Assembly: GCF_007988805.1 (NCBI RefSeq) | Contig: NZ_BJUV01000011.1 | Coordinates: 1 to 64,000 of the forward strand | Length of the DNA: 64,000 nt | Origin: Frigoribacterium faeni | GTDB taxonomy: Bacteria > Actinomycetota > Actinomycetes > Actinomycetales > Microbacteriaceae | Reading direction: 5' to 3' | In this document: piece by piece, positions 29,506 through 36,717 of the stretch | How the letters are laid out: each line of letters begins with the position of its first letter | How positions within the stretch are numbered: the first letter of the stretch is position 1 | The notes under the pieces: generated by a model | Told to the model about the DNA's origin: nothing | Database searches by the model: none | What the model saw: only the letters and a program-made list of their open reading frames with translations | Translations under genes and position numbers: made by a program

Positions 29506-30334
29506 CGACCGCTACGGTCACGACGTGTTGAGCGGCGACTGGAAGAAGTCCACGCGACCCGTCGCGACCCCCACCGACGCCGTCCGCGACCTCGTCGTCG
29601 AGGAGGTCGCGAGCGGCTTCACCGGCGCCGTCGTGCGGGTGTCCGCCGGTCTGGTCGAGCTCGAGGACTGGAAGGGCCGCGTCCGCGCGTTCCCTCTCGG
29701 CGGCTCGTTCCTGATCGACGGGTCGCCGGTCGCTCTGCGGGTGCCGCGCGCCGCGCCGGTCGGGCGCGCCCGGACGGCCTCCGGCTCGTTCGCGGTCGAC
29801 GGAGCCCGCGCCCGGGTGGCCCGCGAGAGCCGGATCTTCGTCGAGGGCCGTCACGACGCCGAGCTGGTCGAGAAGGTCTGGGGCTCCGACCTGCGGATCG
29901 AGGGTGTCGTCGTCGAGTACCTCGAGGGCGTCGACCACCTCGCCGACGTGCTGGCCGAGTTCCGTCCGTCGGCCACCCGCCGCGTGGGCGTCCTCGTCGA
30001 CCACCTGGTGGCCGGCTCGAAGGAGAGCCGGATCGCCGAGTCGATCGCCCGCGGCCCGGCCGGGCGGCACGTGCTCGTGGTCGGTCACCCGTTCGTCGAC
30101 GTCTGGCAGTCGGTCAAGCCGGCCCGGCTCGGGCTCGCCGAGTGGCCCGCCGTCCCGCGGTCGATCGAGTGGAAGCACGGCATCTGCGACGCCCTCGGCT
30201 GGCCGCACGACGACCAGGCCGACATCGCCGCCGCCTGGCAGCGCATCCTCGCCCGGGTGCGCACCTTCGCCGACCTCGAGCCGGCCCTGCTGGGGCCCGT
30301 CGAGCGGCTGATCGACTTCGTGACGGTCGACTGA
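29498..30334 (+). CDS. DUF3097 family protein
   Basis: 278-residue cytoplasmic protein. I recognise DUF3097 from DDRYGHDVLS near the start, the strand-rich middle (GAVVRVSAGLVELEDWKGR) and the conserved SRIFVEGRHDAELVEKVWG (near 110-128), which reads like a Toprim-type acidic patch. The rest has HLADVLAEF and SIEWKHGICDALGW. The family is actinobacterial and uncharacterised; a nucleic-acid role through the Toprim-like segment is only a guess. GTG 29498 is chosen for GAGGAGG eight bases upstream. Confidence 0.85.
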   Translation: MDDDRYGHDVLSGDWKKSTRPVATPTDAVRDLVVEEVASGFTGAVVRVSAGLVELEDWKGRVRAFPLGGSFLIDGSPVALRVPRAAPVGRARTASGSFAVDGARARVARESRIFVEGRHDAELVEKVWGSDLRIEGVVVEYLEGVDHLADVLAEFRPSATRRVGVLVDHLVAGSKESRIAESIARGPAGRHVLVVGHPFVDVWQSVKPARLGLAEWPAVPRSIEWKHGICDALGWPHDDQADIAAAWQRILARVRTFADLEPALLGPVERLIDFVTVD

Positions 30335-30417
30335 GCATCGCTCCGGAGCCGTCCGCGCTCGTCGTGGCGCGCGCCGCACACGTCCTCCCCACCGCCCCCC
30401 GCCGTCCGGGGCGGGGA

Positions 30418-30440
30418 ATCGCCCGGGGGTGACGGGCGAT
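30418..30440. terminator. Hairpin after the DUF3097 gene
   Basis: ATCGCCCG-(7 nt)-CGGGCGAT, a perfect 8-bp stem. A second GC-only hairpin (CCGCCCC/GGGGCGG) lies just upstream in the same intergenic stretch. Confidence 0.5.
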
Positions 30441-30456
30441 CGACGCCCCCGGGCCC

Positions 30457-30462
30457 TAAGTT
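30457..30462 (+). promoter_or_regulatory. -10 box for a leaderless gene at 30469
   Basis: TAAGTT, then CGTGAC, then ATG, with no Shine-Dalgarno. Confidence 0.5.
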
Positions 30463-30468
30463 CGTGAC

Positions 30469-31113
30469 ATGGCCGATTCGATCGAAGGGCGCGTCCAGGG
30501 CGCCGTCGACGCGTGGCTCCGCTGGCTGCCGCGCTGGCGGATCGGCACGGCCCGGGGGCGGACCCGGGTCTGTCGACTCTGCCTCGGATCTCCGGTGGCG
30601 GCGGCCGCCGGATTCGACCACGACGTGCCGCATGCGGTGCAGCACGCCCTGCTCAACCGGCTCCGTCACATCGTCGACGACGAGGTCGACGTCTACACGA
30701 CCCGCAATCTGCCTCTCGTGGACAGGGAGCTGCGGCGCGACGCCGCCGAGCCCGATCCGGCCGCCTACCGACCCGGCGAGGGCCTCGACCCGGAGTTCGA
30801 GGGCCTCGACGTCGACCCCGAGCCCGACCCGACCCAGCCGTTCCTGTTCACGCTGGCCGGACTCGCCGAGGAGGACGCGCCTCCCCGGGACCGCTCCTCG
30901 GGCGATCCGGTCGAGTACTCGGACGAGGCCAAGGAGGCGCTCCGCCGCGAGCTCGCCCTCGCCGACGACCAGGCGCAGGCCATCGGCACCACCGTCTGCT
31001 TCGCCCTGATCGCCCACCGCGACCGCATCGGCGACGCCGTCGAGCGGCTGGTGGACCCGCAGATCGACGAGCTGCTGTCCGAGCTGTCGCGCACCCTCGA
31101 ACAGCCCAGCTGA
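30469..31113 (+). CDS. Cytoplasmic protein of unknown function with a CRLC motif
   Basis: 214-residue soluble, acidic protein that I do not recognise. A basic amphipathic N-terminus (VDAWLRWLPRWRIG) is followed by a single CRLC pair (near 34-37) that could bind metal or form a disulfide. An Asp/Glu/Pro-rich linker (LDVDPEPDPTQP, near 113) comes next, and the C-terminal helical region (about 145-205) resembles a small all-alpha domain. It has no signal or membrane segment. It starts from a leaderless promoter and is followed by the DUF3054 gene. Confidence 0.65.
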   Translation: MADSIEGRVQGAVDAWLRWLPRWRIGTARGRTRVCRLCLGSPVAAAAGFDHDVPHAVQHALLNRLRHIVDDEVDVYTTRNLPLVDRELRRDAAEPDPAAYRPGEGLDPEFEGLDVDPEPDPTQPFLFTLAGLAEEDAPPRDRSSGDPVEYSDEAKEALRRELALADDQAQAIGTTVCFALIAHRDRIGDAVERLVDPQIDELLSELSRTLEQPS

Positions 31114-31139
31114 CCCCGCTCCCGCCCCGAAAGGCCGCC

Positions 31140-31535
31140 ATGTCCGGTTCCGCCCCCGCTCGCCGCCGCGCCCCCTGGTGGGCGTTCGTCGCCGACGTCG
31201 CTCTCGTCGTCGCCTTCGTGCTCATCGGCCGGAGCAGTCATGCCGAGGCTCTCGATCCGACCGGAGCGGCGACCACGGCGTGGCCGTTCCTCGTCGGGCT
31301 GGTCGTGGGGTGGCTGAGCGTGCTCGGGGTGAGGTGGCCGCTGCCGGCCCTCACGTCGGGACTCGTCGTCTGGGTGGCCACGGTGGTGGTCGGCGTGCTG
31401 CTGCGGGTCGCCAGCGGTCAGGGCGTCCAGGTGAGCTTCGTCGTGGTCACCGTCATCGTGCTGGGGGTCTTCACGCTCGGCTGGCGCGCGCTCGCGGCGC
31501 TGATCGGGCGTCGGCGGCGATCCGCCCTCCGGTGA
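31140..31535 (+). CDS. DUF3054 membrane protein
   Basis: 131-residue protein with four membrane segments. The family signature is AFVADVALVVAFVLIGRSSH (near 14-33), with a WPFLVGLVVGW segment near 48. DUF3054 proteins are small actinobacterial and haloarchaeal membrane proteins without known function. ATG; the gene begins 27 bases after the preceding one and is probably co-transcribed. Confidence 0.85.
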   Translation: MSGSAPARRRAPWWAFVADVALVVAFVLIGRSSHAEALDPTGAATTAWPFLVGLVVGWLSVLGVRWPLPALTSGLVVWVATVVVGVLLRVASGQGVQVSFVVVTVIVLGVFTLGWRALAALIGRRRRSALR

Positions 31536-31559
31536 CGCCCGCCCGTCGCGCCGTCGGGG

Positions 31560-31886
31560 TCAGCTCCGGCGCTTGACGCTGTTGTCGAGGCTGGGTTCGT
31601 CGGTGAGCACCAGGCCGGACGAGCTGTTCGACGAGGCCGTGAGCTCGGTCAGCCACTCGCGGCTGATCGACGGGACGCGGCCGCCCACGTACTTGAAGTA
31701 GAGGGGGATGCCGGGGTCGAGCCAGATGCTGCTGCGGCCGTCGCCGACCTTCTGCGTGTCGCGCCACGAGAAGAAGAACGACTCGCGACGACGCAGCTTG
31801 GTGGCGATGACGATCTGCAGGTGTTCGAGGGTGCGGTCCTCGAACTCGATCTCGATTCCCGAGGTGCCGTAGATGAGCGATCCCAT
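31560..31886 (-). CDS. Small DUF7882-type protein
   Basis: 108-residue cytoplasmic protein. MGSLIYGTSGIEIEFEDRTL, KLRRRESFFFSW near 35-46, and IPLYFKYVGGRVP near 68 match a Microbacteriaceae family that is often mislabelled ATP-dependent DNA ligase and that I know as DUF7882. No ligase motif is present. Related copies are usually found elsewhere in such genomes. A minus-strand TAGATT near 31955 may be its promoter; the leader would be about 60 bases. Function unknown. Confidence 0.8.
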   Translation of the reverse strand: MGSLIYGTSGIEIEFEDRTLEHLQIVIATKLRRRESFFFSWRDTQKVGDGRSSIWLDPGIPLYFKYVGGRVPSISREWLTELTASSNSSSGLVLTDEPSLDNSVKRRS

Positions 31887-32093
31887 GAGGTCCTGTTCCG
31901 TCGAGGAGTTACCGAGACGGACCCGGGTCGCGGGTGCGTGCTCGATGGTCAATCTACCCGGTCGGGAGCGGTTCCACGGGCTCGCCCCGACGAGTCGTCC
32001 GCGCGACCCGGGCGGTCGTCCAGCCTGGCCCGGCATACTCGAAGCGCCGATCCGAGCCCGACCCGAGCGGGCCCCGAACCGACCCAGGGATCC

Positions 32094-32795
32094 ATGACCT
32101 CCATCGACGCCTCGAGCGCTGTCCTGTCCGCCTCCTCCGCCCCCGGCTCGCTGACCGAGAGCGGAGGCATCGTGGGCATCGCCTCGCGGGTGATCGACGC
32201 GCTCGGCGAGTGGGGCGTGGGGCTGCTCACCTTCATCGAGACGATCTTCCCGCCCATCCCCAGCGAGCTGATCCTCCCCCTGGCCGGAGCCCTCGCGGGC
32301 AGCGGCGACATGAACCTCGTGCTGCTCGTGGCCGTGACGACCCTGGGCGCGTACGTCGGGGCGCTCGTGCTGTACCTCCTCGGCGCCAAGCTGGGCCTCG
32401 AGCGCAGCATCCGCTGGCTGTCGAAGCTGCCGCTCGTCGATCGCGAGGACTTCGACAAGGCGGCGGGCTGGTTCCACCGGCACGGGCGCTCCGCCGTCTT
32501 CTTCGGCCGGTTCATCCCCGGCGTCCGCAGCCTCATCTCGCTCCCCGCCGGTGCCGACCGGATGCCCCTCGCGACGTTCTCGCTCTTCACCATCGTCGGC
32601 AGCGCGATCTGGAACACGCTCCTCATCGCCCTCGGCGCCGCCCTCGGCACGCAGTACGAGCTCATCGACGAGTACGCCAAGTACCTCGACTACGTCGTGT
32701 ACGCGGCCATCGTCGGCGTGATCGTCTGGCTGATCGTCCGCGCCGTGCTGCGCCGCCGCCGTCGCGACGCCGCCGTCGACGACGTTCGCGGCTGA
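32094..32795 (+). CDS. DedA-family membrane protein (second copy)
   Basis: 233-residue VTT/DedA protein. LTFIETIFPPIPSELILPLAG (residues 43 onward) is the family acidic/proline motif, and FFGRFIPGVRSLISLPAG near 140 is the conserved Arg/Gly segment. It differs clearly from the DedA protein at 15619-16326: an acidic Ser/Ala N-terminal lead and an Arg-rich C-terminus (RRRRRDAAVDD). A role in lipid-carrier flipping is inferred from the family. ATG with AGGGA close upstream. Confidence 0.92.
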   Translation: MTSIDASSAVLSASSAPGSLTESGGIVGIASRVIDALGEWGVGLLTFIETIFPPIPSELILPLAGALAGSGDMNLVLLVAVTTLGAYVGALVLYLLGAKLGLERSIRWLSKLPLVDREDFDKAAGWFHRHGRSAVFFGRFIPGVRSLISLPAGADRMPLATFSLFTIVGSAIWNTLLIALGAALGTQYELIDEYAKYLDYVVYAAIVGVIVWLIVRAVLRRRRRDAAVDDVRG

Positions 32796-32898
32796 TCCGC
32801 ACCGCGCGCTCAGGCGCCGCGGGGCGGACGCCCGTACCGTCGGACACCCCGCCGGTGCCGCCGGCATCGGACCCGAACTCGAACGGAACGGAACGCTC

Positions 32899-33615
32899 AT
32901 GGGATTCCTCGACAGGCTCCTCGGCCGAGACGACAGCACGCCGAGGCCGCGACAGCAGCAGACCGTCTACGACCAGCGGCCCTACGGCCAGCAGTCGTAC
33001 GATCAGGCCCCTCCCTCCCGCCCGGCGGCCCCCGCCCCGGCCGCACCGCGCAGCGACGACGAGATCGCCGTCGAGCGCTACCGCTACCTGCTCCGCACGG
33101 CCCCTCCCGAGACGATCGAGCAGGTGCACGCCGAGGCCTTCCAGAAGCTCACGCCCGAGCAGCGGAGGCTCGTCTTCGACGAGCTGAGCGCGCAGTCGGC
33201 CTCGGGCGAGCAGCCGCGGGGCGACGACCCGCAGTCGCTGGCGCAGGCGGCGACGCGCTCCGAGCTCCGACAGCCCGGCACCCTCGAGCGGACGTTGGGC
33301 GGCGGCCGGCAGGGAGCAGCCGGCGCCCCGGGTCGCGGCGGTCCCGGCATCGGCTCGATGATCGGCGGATCCCTGCTCGGCACCGTGGCGGGCTTCGTGA
33401 TCGGCTCGGCGCTGGTGAGCGCGTTCCTGCCCGACGCCGACGCGACGGCGGACGGCGGCGAGGGCGACGGCGGTGACGCGGGTGCCGACTCCGGCGACGC
33501 GGGTGCCGACGCGACGACCGCCGACGCCGGCGGCGACGCGGGAGGCGACTTCGGCGGCGGCGACGCGTTCGGCGGGGGCGACTTCGGCGGCGGCTTCGGG
33601 GACTTCGACATCTGA
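32899..33615 (+). CDS. Single-pass protein with Gly/Asp-rich tail, function unknown
   Basis: 238 residues in four parts: a Gln/Tyr/Pro-rich N-terminus (about 15-55), a helical domain ERYRYLLRTAPPETIEQVHA and LTPEQRRLVFDEL (about 58-100), a glycine-rich membrane segment (MIGGSLLGTVAGFVIGSALV, about 155-175), and a repetitive Asp/Ala/Gly tail ending in GGGDFGGGFGDFDI. The design recalls actinobacterial proteins that are sometimes mislabelled as cation ATPases. I do not know its function. A strong hairpin built from the recurrent 12-mer follows. Confidence 0.75.
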   Translation: MGFLDRLLGRDDSTPRPRQQQTVYDQRPYGQQSYDQAPPSRPAAPAPAAPRSDDEIAVERYRYLLRTAPPETIEQVHAEAFQKLTPEQRRLVFDELSAQSASGEQPRGDDPQSLAQAATRSELRQPGTLERTLGGGRQGAAGAPGRGGPGIGSMIGGSLLGTVAGFVIGSALVSAFLPDADATADGGEGDGGDAGADSGDAGADATTADAGGDAGGDFGGGDAFGGGDFGGGFGDFDI

Positions 33616-33646
33616 CCCGGGCGCACCCGCGCGACGCCGGGCACGA

Positions 33647-33684
33647 CCGAGGAGGCGCGATCGGGCCGGGACGCGCCTCCTCGG
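33647..33684. terminator. Hairpin built from two inverted 12-mer repeats
   Basis: CCGAGGAGGCGCG and CGCGCCTCCTCGG, a perfect 13-bp stem with a 12-nt loop, 32 bases after the stop at 33615. Each arm carries the recurrent 12-mer. Confidence 0.7.
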
Positions 33685-33741
33685 CTCCGAGGCGACTACC
33701 GTCGGAGGTCCTGCGACCGCAGGCCGCATTCGAGGAGAGTC

Positions 33742-34749
33742 ATGACAACCAGCAGGATCGCCGTCGTCACCGGAGGCAGCGCAGGCCTCGGCCGCGCCAC
33801 CGTCCGTGAGCTCGCCGCGCGGGGCTGGGACGTCGCCGTCCTCGCCCGGGGACAGGACGGCCTCGACGGCGCCACCGCCGACATCCGGGCCGCCGGACGC
33901 CGGGCGCTCGGGATCCCGACCGACGTGGCCGACCGCGCTCAGGTCGAGGCGGCCGCCGATCGGGTCGAGGCCGAATGGGGCCCCATCGACCTCTGGGTGA
34001 ACGACGCCATGGTCGGCGTCTTCGGCGAGTTCCTCGAGACCGATCCCGACGACTTCGAACGCGCCACGGCCGTCAACTACTTCGGCTTCGTGAACGGCAC
34101 GCGAGCCGCGCTGTCGCGCATGGTGCCGCGTGACCACGGCCACGTCGTCCAGGTCGGATCGGCGCTGGCCCACCGGGGCATCCCCCTCCAGGCGGCGTAC
34201 TGCGCGGCCAAGCACGCCGTGCAGGGGTTCACGGAGTCGGTGACCACCGAGCTGCTGCACAACAAGAGCGCGGTGCGGATCTCGACCGTGGACATGCCGG
34301 CGCTCAACACGATCCAGTTCAACTGGGTGCGGACCACCCTGCCCGACCACCCGCAGCCGGTCGCGCCGATCTTCGAGCCCGAGGTCGGGGCCCGGGCCAT
34401 CGCCGACGTCGCCGACCGGCCGCGCCGCCGATCGTGGATCGGAGAGCCCACGCTCGGGACCGTGCTCGGCAACCGCTTCGTGGCCGGCTGGCTCGACGTC
34501 TTCATGGCGAAGACCGGCTACTCGGGGCAGCAGGCGCCCGACAAGTCCGAGCCCATGCTGCCCGACAACCTCTACGAGCCGACGGCCGGCGACCACGGGG
34601 CCCGCGGCATCTTCAGCGATCGCGCCCACAGCTCGAGCCCGCAGATCTGGTACACCCGGAACCGACGGCTGAGCTACGGACTGGCCGTCGCCGCGGCCCT
34701 CGGAGCCGGGGCGGCGACGGTCCGGGCGGTGGCCGGGAGGCGCGGATGA
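33742..34749 (+). CDS. Short-chain dehydrogenase/reductase
   Basis: 335-residue classical SDR. Cofactor motif VVTGGSAGLGRATV (residues 8-21), NDAMVG near 91 in place of the usual NNAG, catalytic Ser in VGSALAH near 138, and YCAAK near 153. A C-terminal extension of about 90 residues ends in an Ala/Gly-rich hydrophobic stretch that may be a membrane anchor. ATG with GAGGAGAG upstream; TACCGT at 33697-33702 is a possible -10. Its stop overlaps the next start (ATGA), making it the first gene of a three-gene operon. Confidence 0.88.
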   Translation: MTTSRIAVVTGGSAGLGRATVRELAARGWDVAVLARGQDGLDGATADIRAAGRRALGIPTDVADRAQVEAAADRVEAEWGPIDLWVNDAMVGVFGEFLETDPDDFERATAVNYFGFVNGTRAALSRMVPRDHGHVVQVGSALAHRGIPLQAAYCAAKHAVQGFTESVTTELLHNKSAVRISTVDMPALNTIQFNWVRTTLPDHPQPVAPIFEPEVGARAIADVADRPRRRSWIGEPTLGTVLGNRFVAGWLDVFMAKTGYSGQQAPDKSEPMLPDNLYEPTAGDHGARGIFSDRAHSSSPQIWYTRNRRLSYGLAVAAALGAGAATVRAVAGRRG

Positions 34750-36212
34750 GTCGCGCCTTCGACGCGTCCGTCGTCGGAGCCGGGCCGAACGGCCTCGCCG
34801 CCGCGGTCGTCCTGGCCCGGGCCGGTCTGCGGGTCCAGGTGCTCGAACGGGCGGCGACCATCGGCGGAGGCACGCGGACGGCCGAGCTCACGCTCCCCGG
34901 CTTCCGGCACGACATCTGCTCGGCGGTGCACCCGATGGCCATGGCCTCGGGCTTCTTCCGCCGATGGGGTCTCGAGCAGCGGGTCGAGATGATCGTCCCC
35001 GAGGTCTCGTACGCGCACCCCGTCGACGGCGGGACCGCCGGCGTGGCCTACCGCGACCTCGACCGCACGGTCGAGGGGCTCGGCGTCGACGGAGCCACCT
35101 GGCGACGGATGTTCGGCCGCCTCGTCGAGCTCGAGGACGAGATCTCGCAGTTCACGCTCTCGCCGATCCTCCAGGTGCCGCGCCACCCCGGCGCCGTGGT
35201 CGAGTTCGGACTCCGGATCCTGGCGCAGGGCGGACCCTGGTGGGACGCCGGCCTCGAGACCCGCGAGGCGAGGGCGCTGCTCGCCGGGGTGATGGCGCAC
35301 GCCATCCGGCCGATGCCGAGCCTGTCGGCGTCCGCCGCCGGCCTCACGCTGGCCGTCCACGGTCACGGCCGGGGTTGGGCGCTGCCCCGGGGCGGCAGCC
35401 AGTCGATCGCCGATGCGCTGGCGGCCGACCTGGTCGCACACGGGGGAGTCATCGAGACGGACAGCGAGGTGACCGATCTCGGTCAGCTCGACGCCGACGT
35501 GGCCCTGCTCGACGTGACTCCCCGTCAGCTGATCTCGATCGCCGGCGACCGGCTCCCCGCCGGGTACCGACGGCGACTCGAGCGGTTCCGGTACGGCGGG
35601 GGAGCCTCCAAGGTCGACTTCGCGCTCAGCGGCCCCGTCCCGTGGTCGGTGCAGGAGCTCGCCGCCTCGCCGACCGTGCACCTCGGCGGTGACCGGGCCG
35701 ACGTGGCGCGCGCCGAGCACGACGTGGCCAGGGGACGGCACTCCGACGACCCGTTCGTGCTCGTCGTGCAGCCCAGCGTGGTCGACGACACCCGGGCACC
35801 CGCCGGACAGCACTCGCTCTGGGCCTACGCCCACGTGCCCTCGGGCAGCACCCGCGACATGACCGAGGTGATCACGGCCCAGATCGAGCGGTTCGCCCCC
35901 GGGTTCCGCGAGCTGGTGCTCGCCTCGCACTCGTTCTCCGCCGACGAGCTCGAGGAGCACGACCCGAACTACATCGGCGGCGACATCGCGTCGGGAGCGC
36001 CGAGCCTCACGCAGCTCGTGGCGCGTCCGGTGCTCTCCACCGACCCGTGGCGCACGCCGGCGAAGGGCGTCTACCTGGCGTCGTCGTCGGTGCCCCCCGG
36101 ACCGAGCGTGCACGGCATGGGAGGCGCCTACGCGGCGCGCAGCGCCCTCCGCCACGAGTTCGGCATCACCACCCTGCCCGCACTGGGCCCCGACCGGAAG
36201 GCGACGGCATGA
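34746..36212 (+). CDS. FAD-dependent oxidoreductase, phytoene-desaturase-like
   Basis: 488-residue flavoprotein. Rossmann FAD motif VVGAGPNGLAAAVVLARAG (residues 9-27), the second FAD segment ERAATIGGGTRTAEL, then HDICSAVHPMA near 56. The C-terminal PGPSVHGMGGAYAA (near 460) is the family's second dinucleotide-binding end. It is of the CrtI/NAD(P)-FAD type found in many actinobacteria without carotenoid genes nearby; no phytoene synthase is seen in this window. It overlaps its neighbours on both sides by ATGA, so SDR, this enzyme and the SRPBCC protein are made together. Confidence 0.88.
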   Translation: MSRAFDASVVGAGPNGLAAAVVLARAGLRVQVLERAATIGGGTRTAELTLPGFRHDICSAVHPMAMASGFFRRWGLEQRVEMIVPEVSYAHPVDGGTAGVAYRDLDRTVEGLGVDGATWRRMFGRLVELEDEISQFTLSPILQVPRHPGAVVEFGLRILAQGGPWWDAGLETREARALLAGVMAHAIRPMPSLSASAAGLTLAVHGHGRGWALPRGGSQSIADALAADLVAHGGVIETDSEVTDLGQLDADVALLDVTPRQLISIAGDRLPAGYRRRLERFRYGGGASKVDFALSGPVPWSVQELAASPTVHLGGDRADVARAEHDVARGRHSDDPFVLVVQPSVVDDTRAPAGQHSLWAYAHVPSGSTRDMTEVITAQIERFAPGFRELVLASHSFSADELEEHDPNYIGGDIASGAPSLTQLVARPVLSTDPWRTPAKGVYLASSSVPPGPSVHGMGGAYAARSALRHEFGITTLPALGPDRKATA

Positions 36213-36658
36213 GCACCGACCAGCGTTTCATCGAGGCGTCGCCCGACGACGTCTTCGCCGTCTTCGCCGACGGCTGGTCGTTCCCCAGCTGGGTCGTCGG
36301 GTCGTCGCGGATCCGCGACGTCGACGAGTCGTGGCCGTCCCTCGAAGCCAGGATCAGCCACTCGTTCGGGGTCTGGCCCGCCGTCATCGACGACACCACG
36401 AGCATCGTCGAATGGGACCCTCCGCGTCGTGTCGTGCTCCTCGCGCGGGGATGGCCGATGGGGGAGGCGCGGGTCGCCTTCACCGTGCGGCCGCGCACGG
36501 GAGGATGCCACGTCACGATGGTCGAGGACGCCGTCTCCGGGCCGGGCGCCGTCGTGCCCCGCCCGCTGATGGACATCCCCCTCGGCATCCGCAACCGCGA
36601 GACGCTGCAGCGCCTGGCCTGGCTGGCCGAAGGACGCCGCGGCGACACCGTGGGGTGA
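36209..36658 (+). CDS. SRPBCC-family (polyketide cyclase/START-like) protein
   Basis: 149-residue protein of the SRPBCC helix-grip fold, a hydrophobic ligand pocket. It starts with the typical RFIEASPDDVFAVFADG, has SFPSWVVGSSRIRDVD and the long strand series ending in MVEDAVSGPG, and a C-terminal helix (RNRETLQRLAWLAE). Last gene of the operon. A role in binding or modifying the lipid or isoprenoid handled by the two upstream oxidoreductases is inference. Confidence 0.85.
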   Translation: MSTDQRFIEASPDDVFAVFADGWSFPSWVVGSSRIRDVDESWPSLEARISHSFGVWPAVIDDTTSIVEWDPPRRVVLLARGWPMGEARVAFTVRPRTGGCHVTMVEDAVSGPGAVVPRPLMDIPLGIRNRETLQRLAWLAEGRRGDTVG

Positions 36659-36660
36659 GT

Positions 36661-36713
36661 CCGCACGAGAGGACGCCCCGCCCCGGACCGGGGCGGGGCG
36701 TCCTGTCGTGCGG
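36661..36713. terminator. Strong bidirectional terminator
   Basis: Two 24-base arms (36661-36684 and 36690-36713) pair with a single mismatch around a 5-nt loop (GGACC). It lies exactly between the SRPBCC gene and the convergent acyl-CoA ligase gene. Confidence 0.85.
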
Positions 36714-36717
36714 GGCG

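Noticed and set aside
31560-31886. ATP-dependent DNA ligase label for the 108-residue protein
   Set aside because: No KxDG adenylation motif and far too short; the label is a known propagation error for this family.
34746-36212. Calling the flavoprotein a carotenoid phytoene desaturase
   Set aside because: No crtB/crtE-type gene is in the window, and many CrtI-like proteins act on other substrates.
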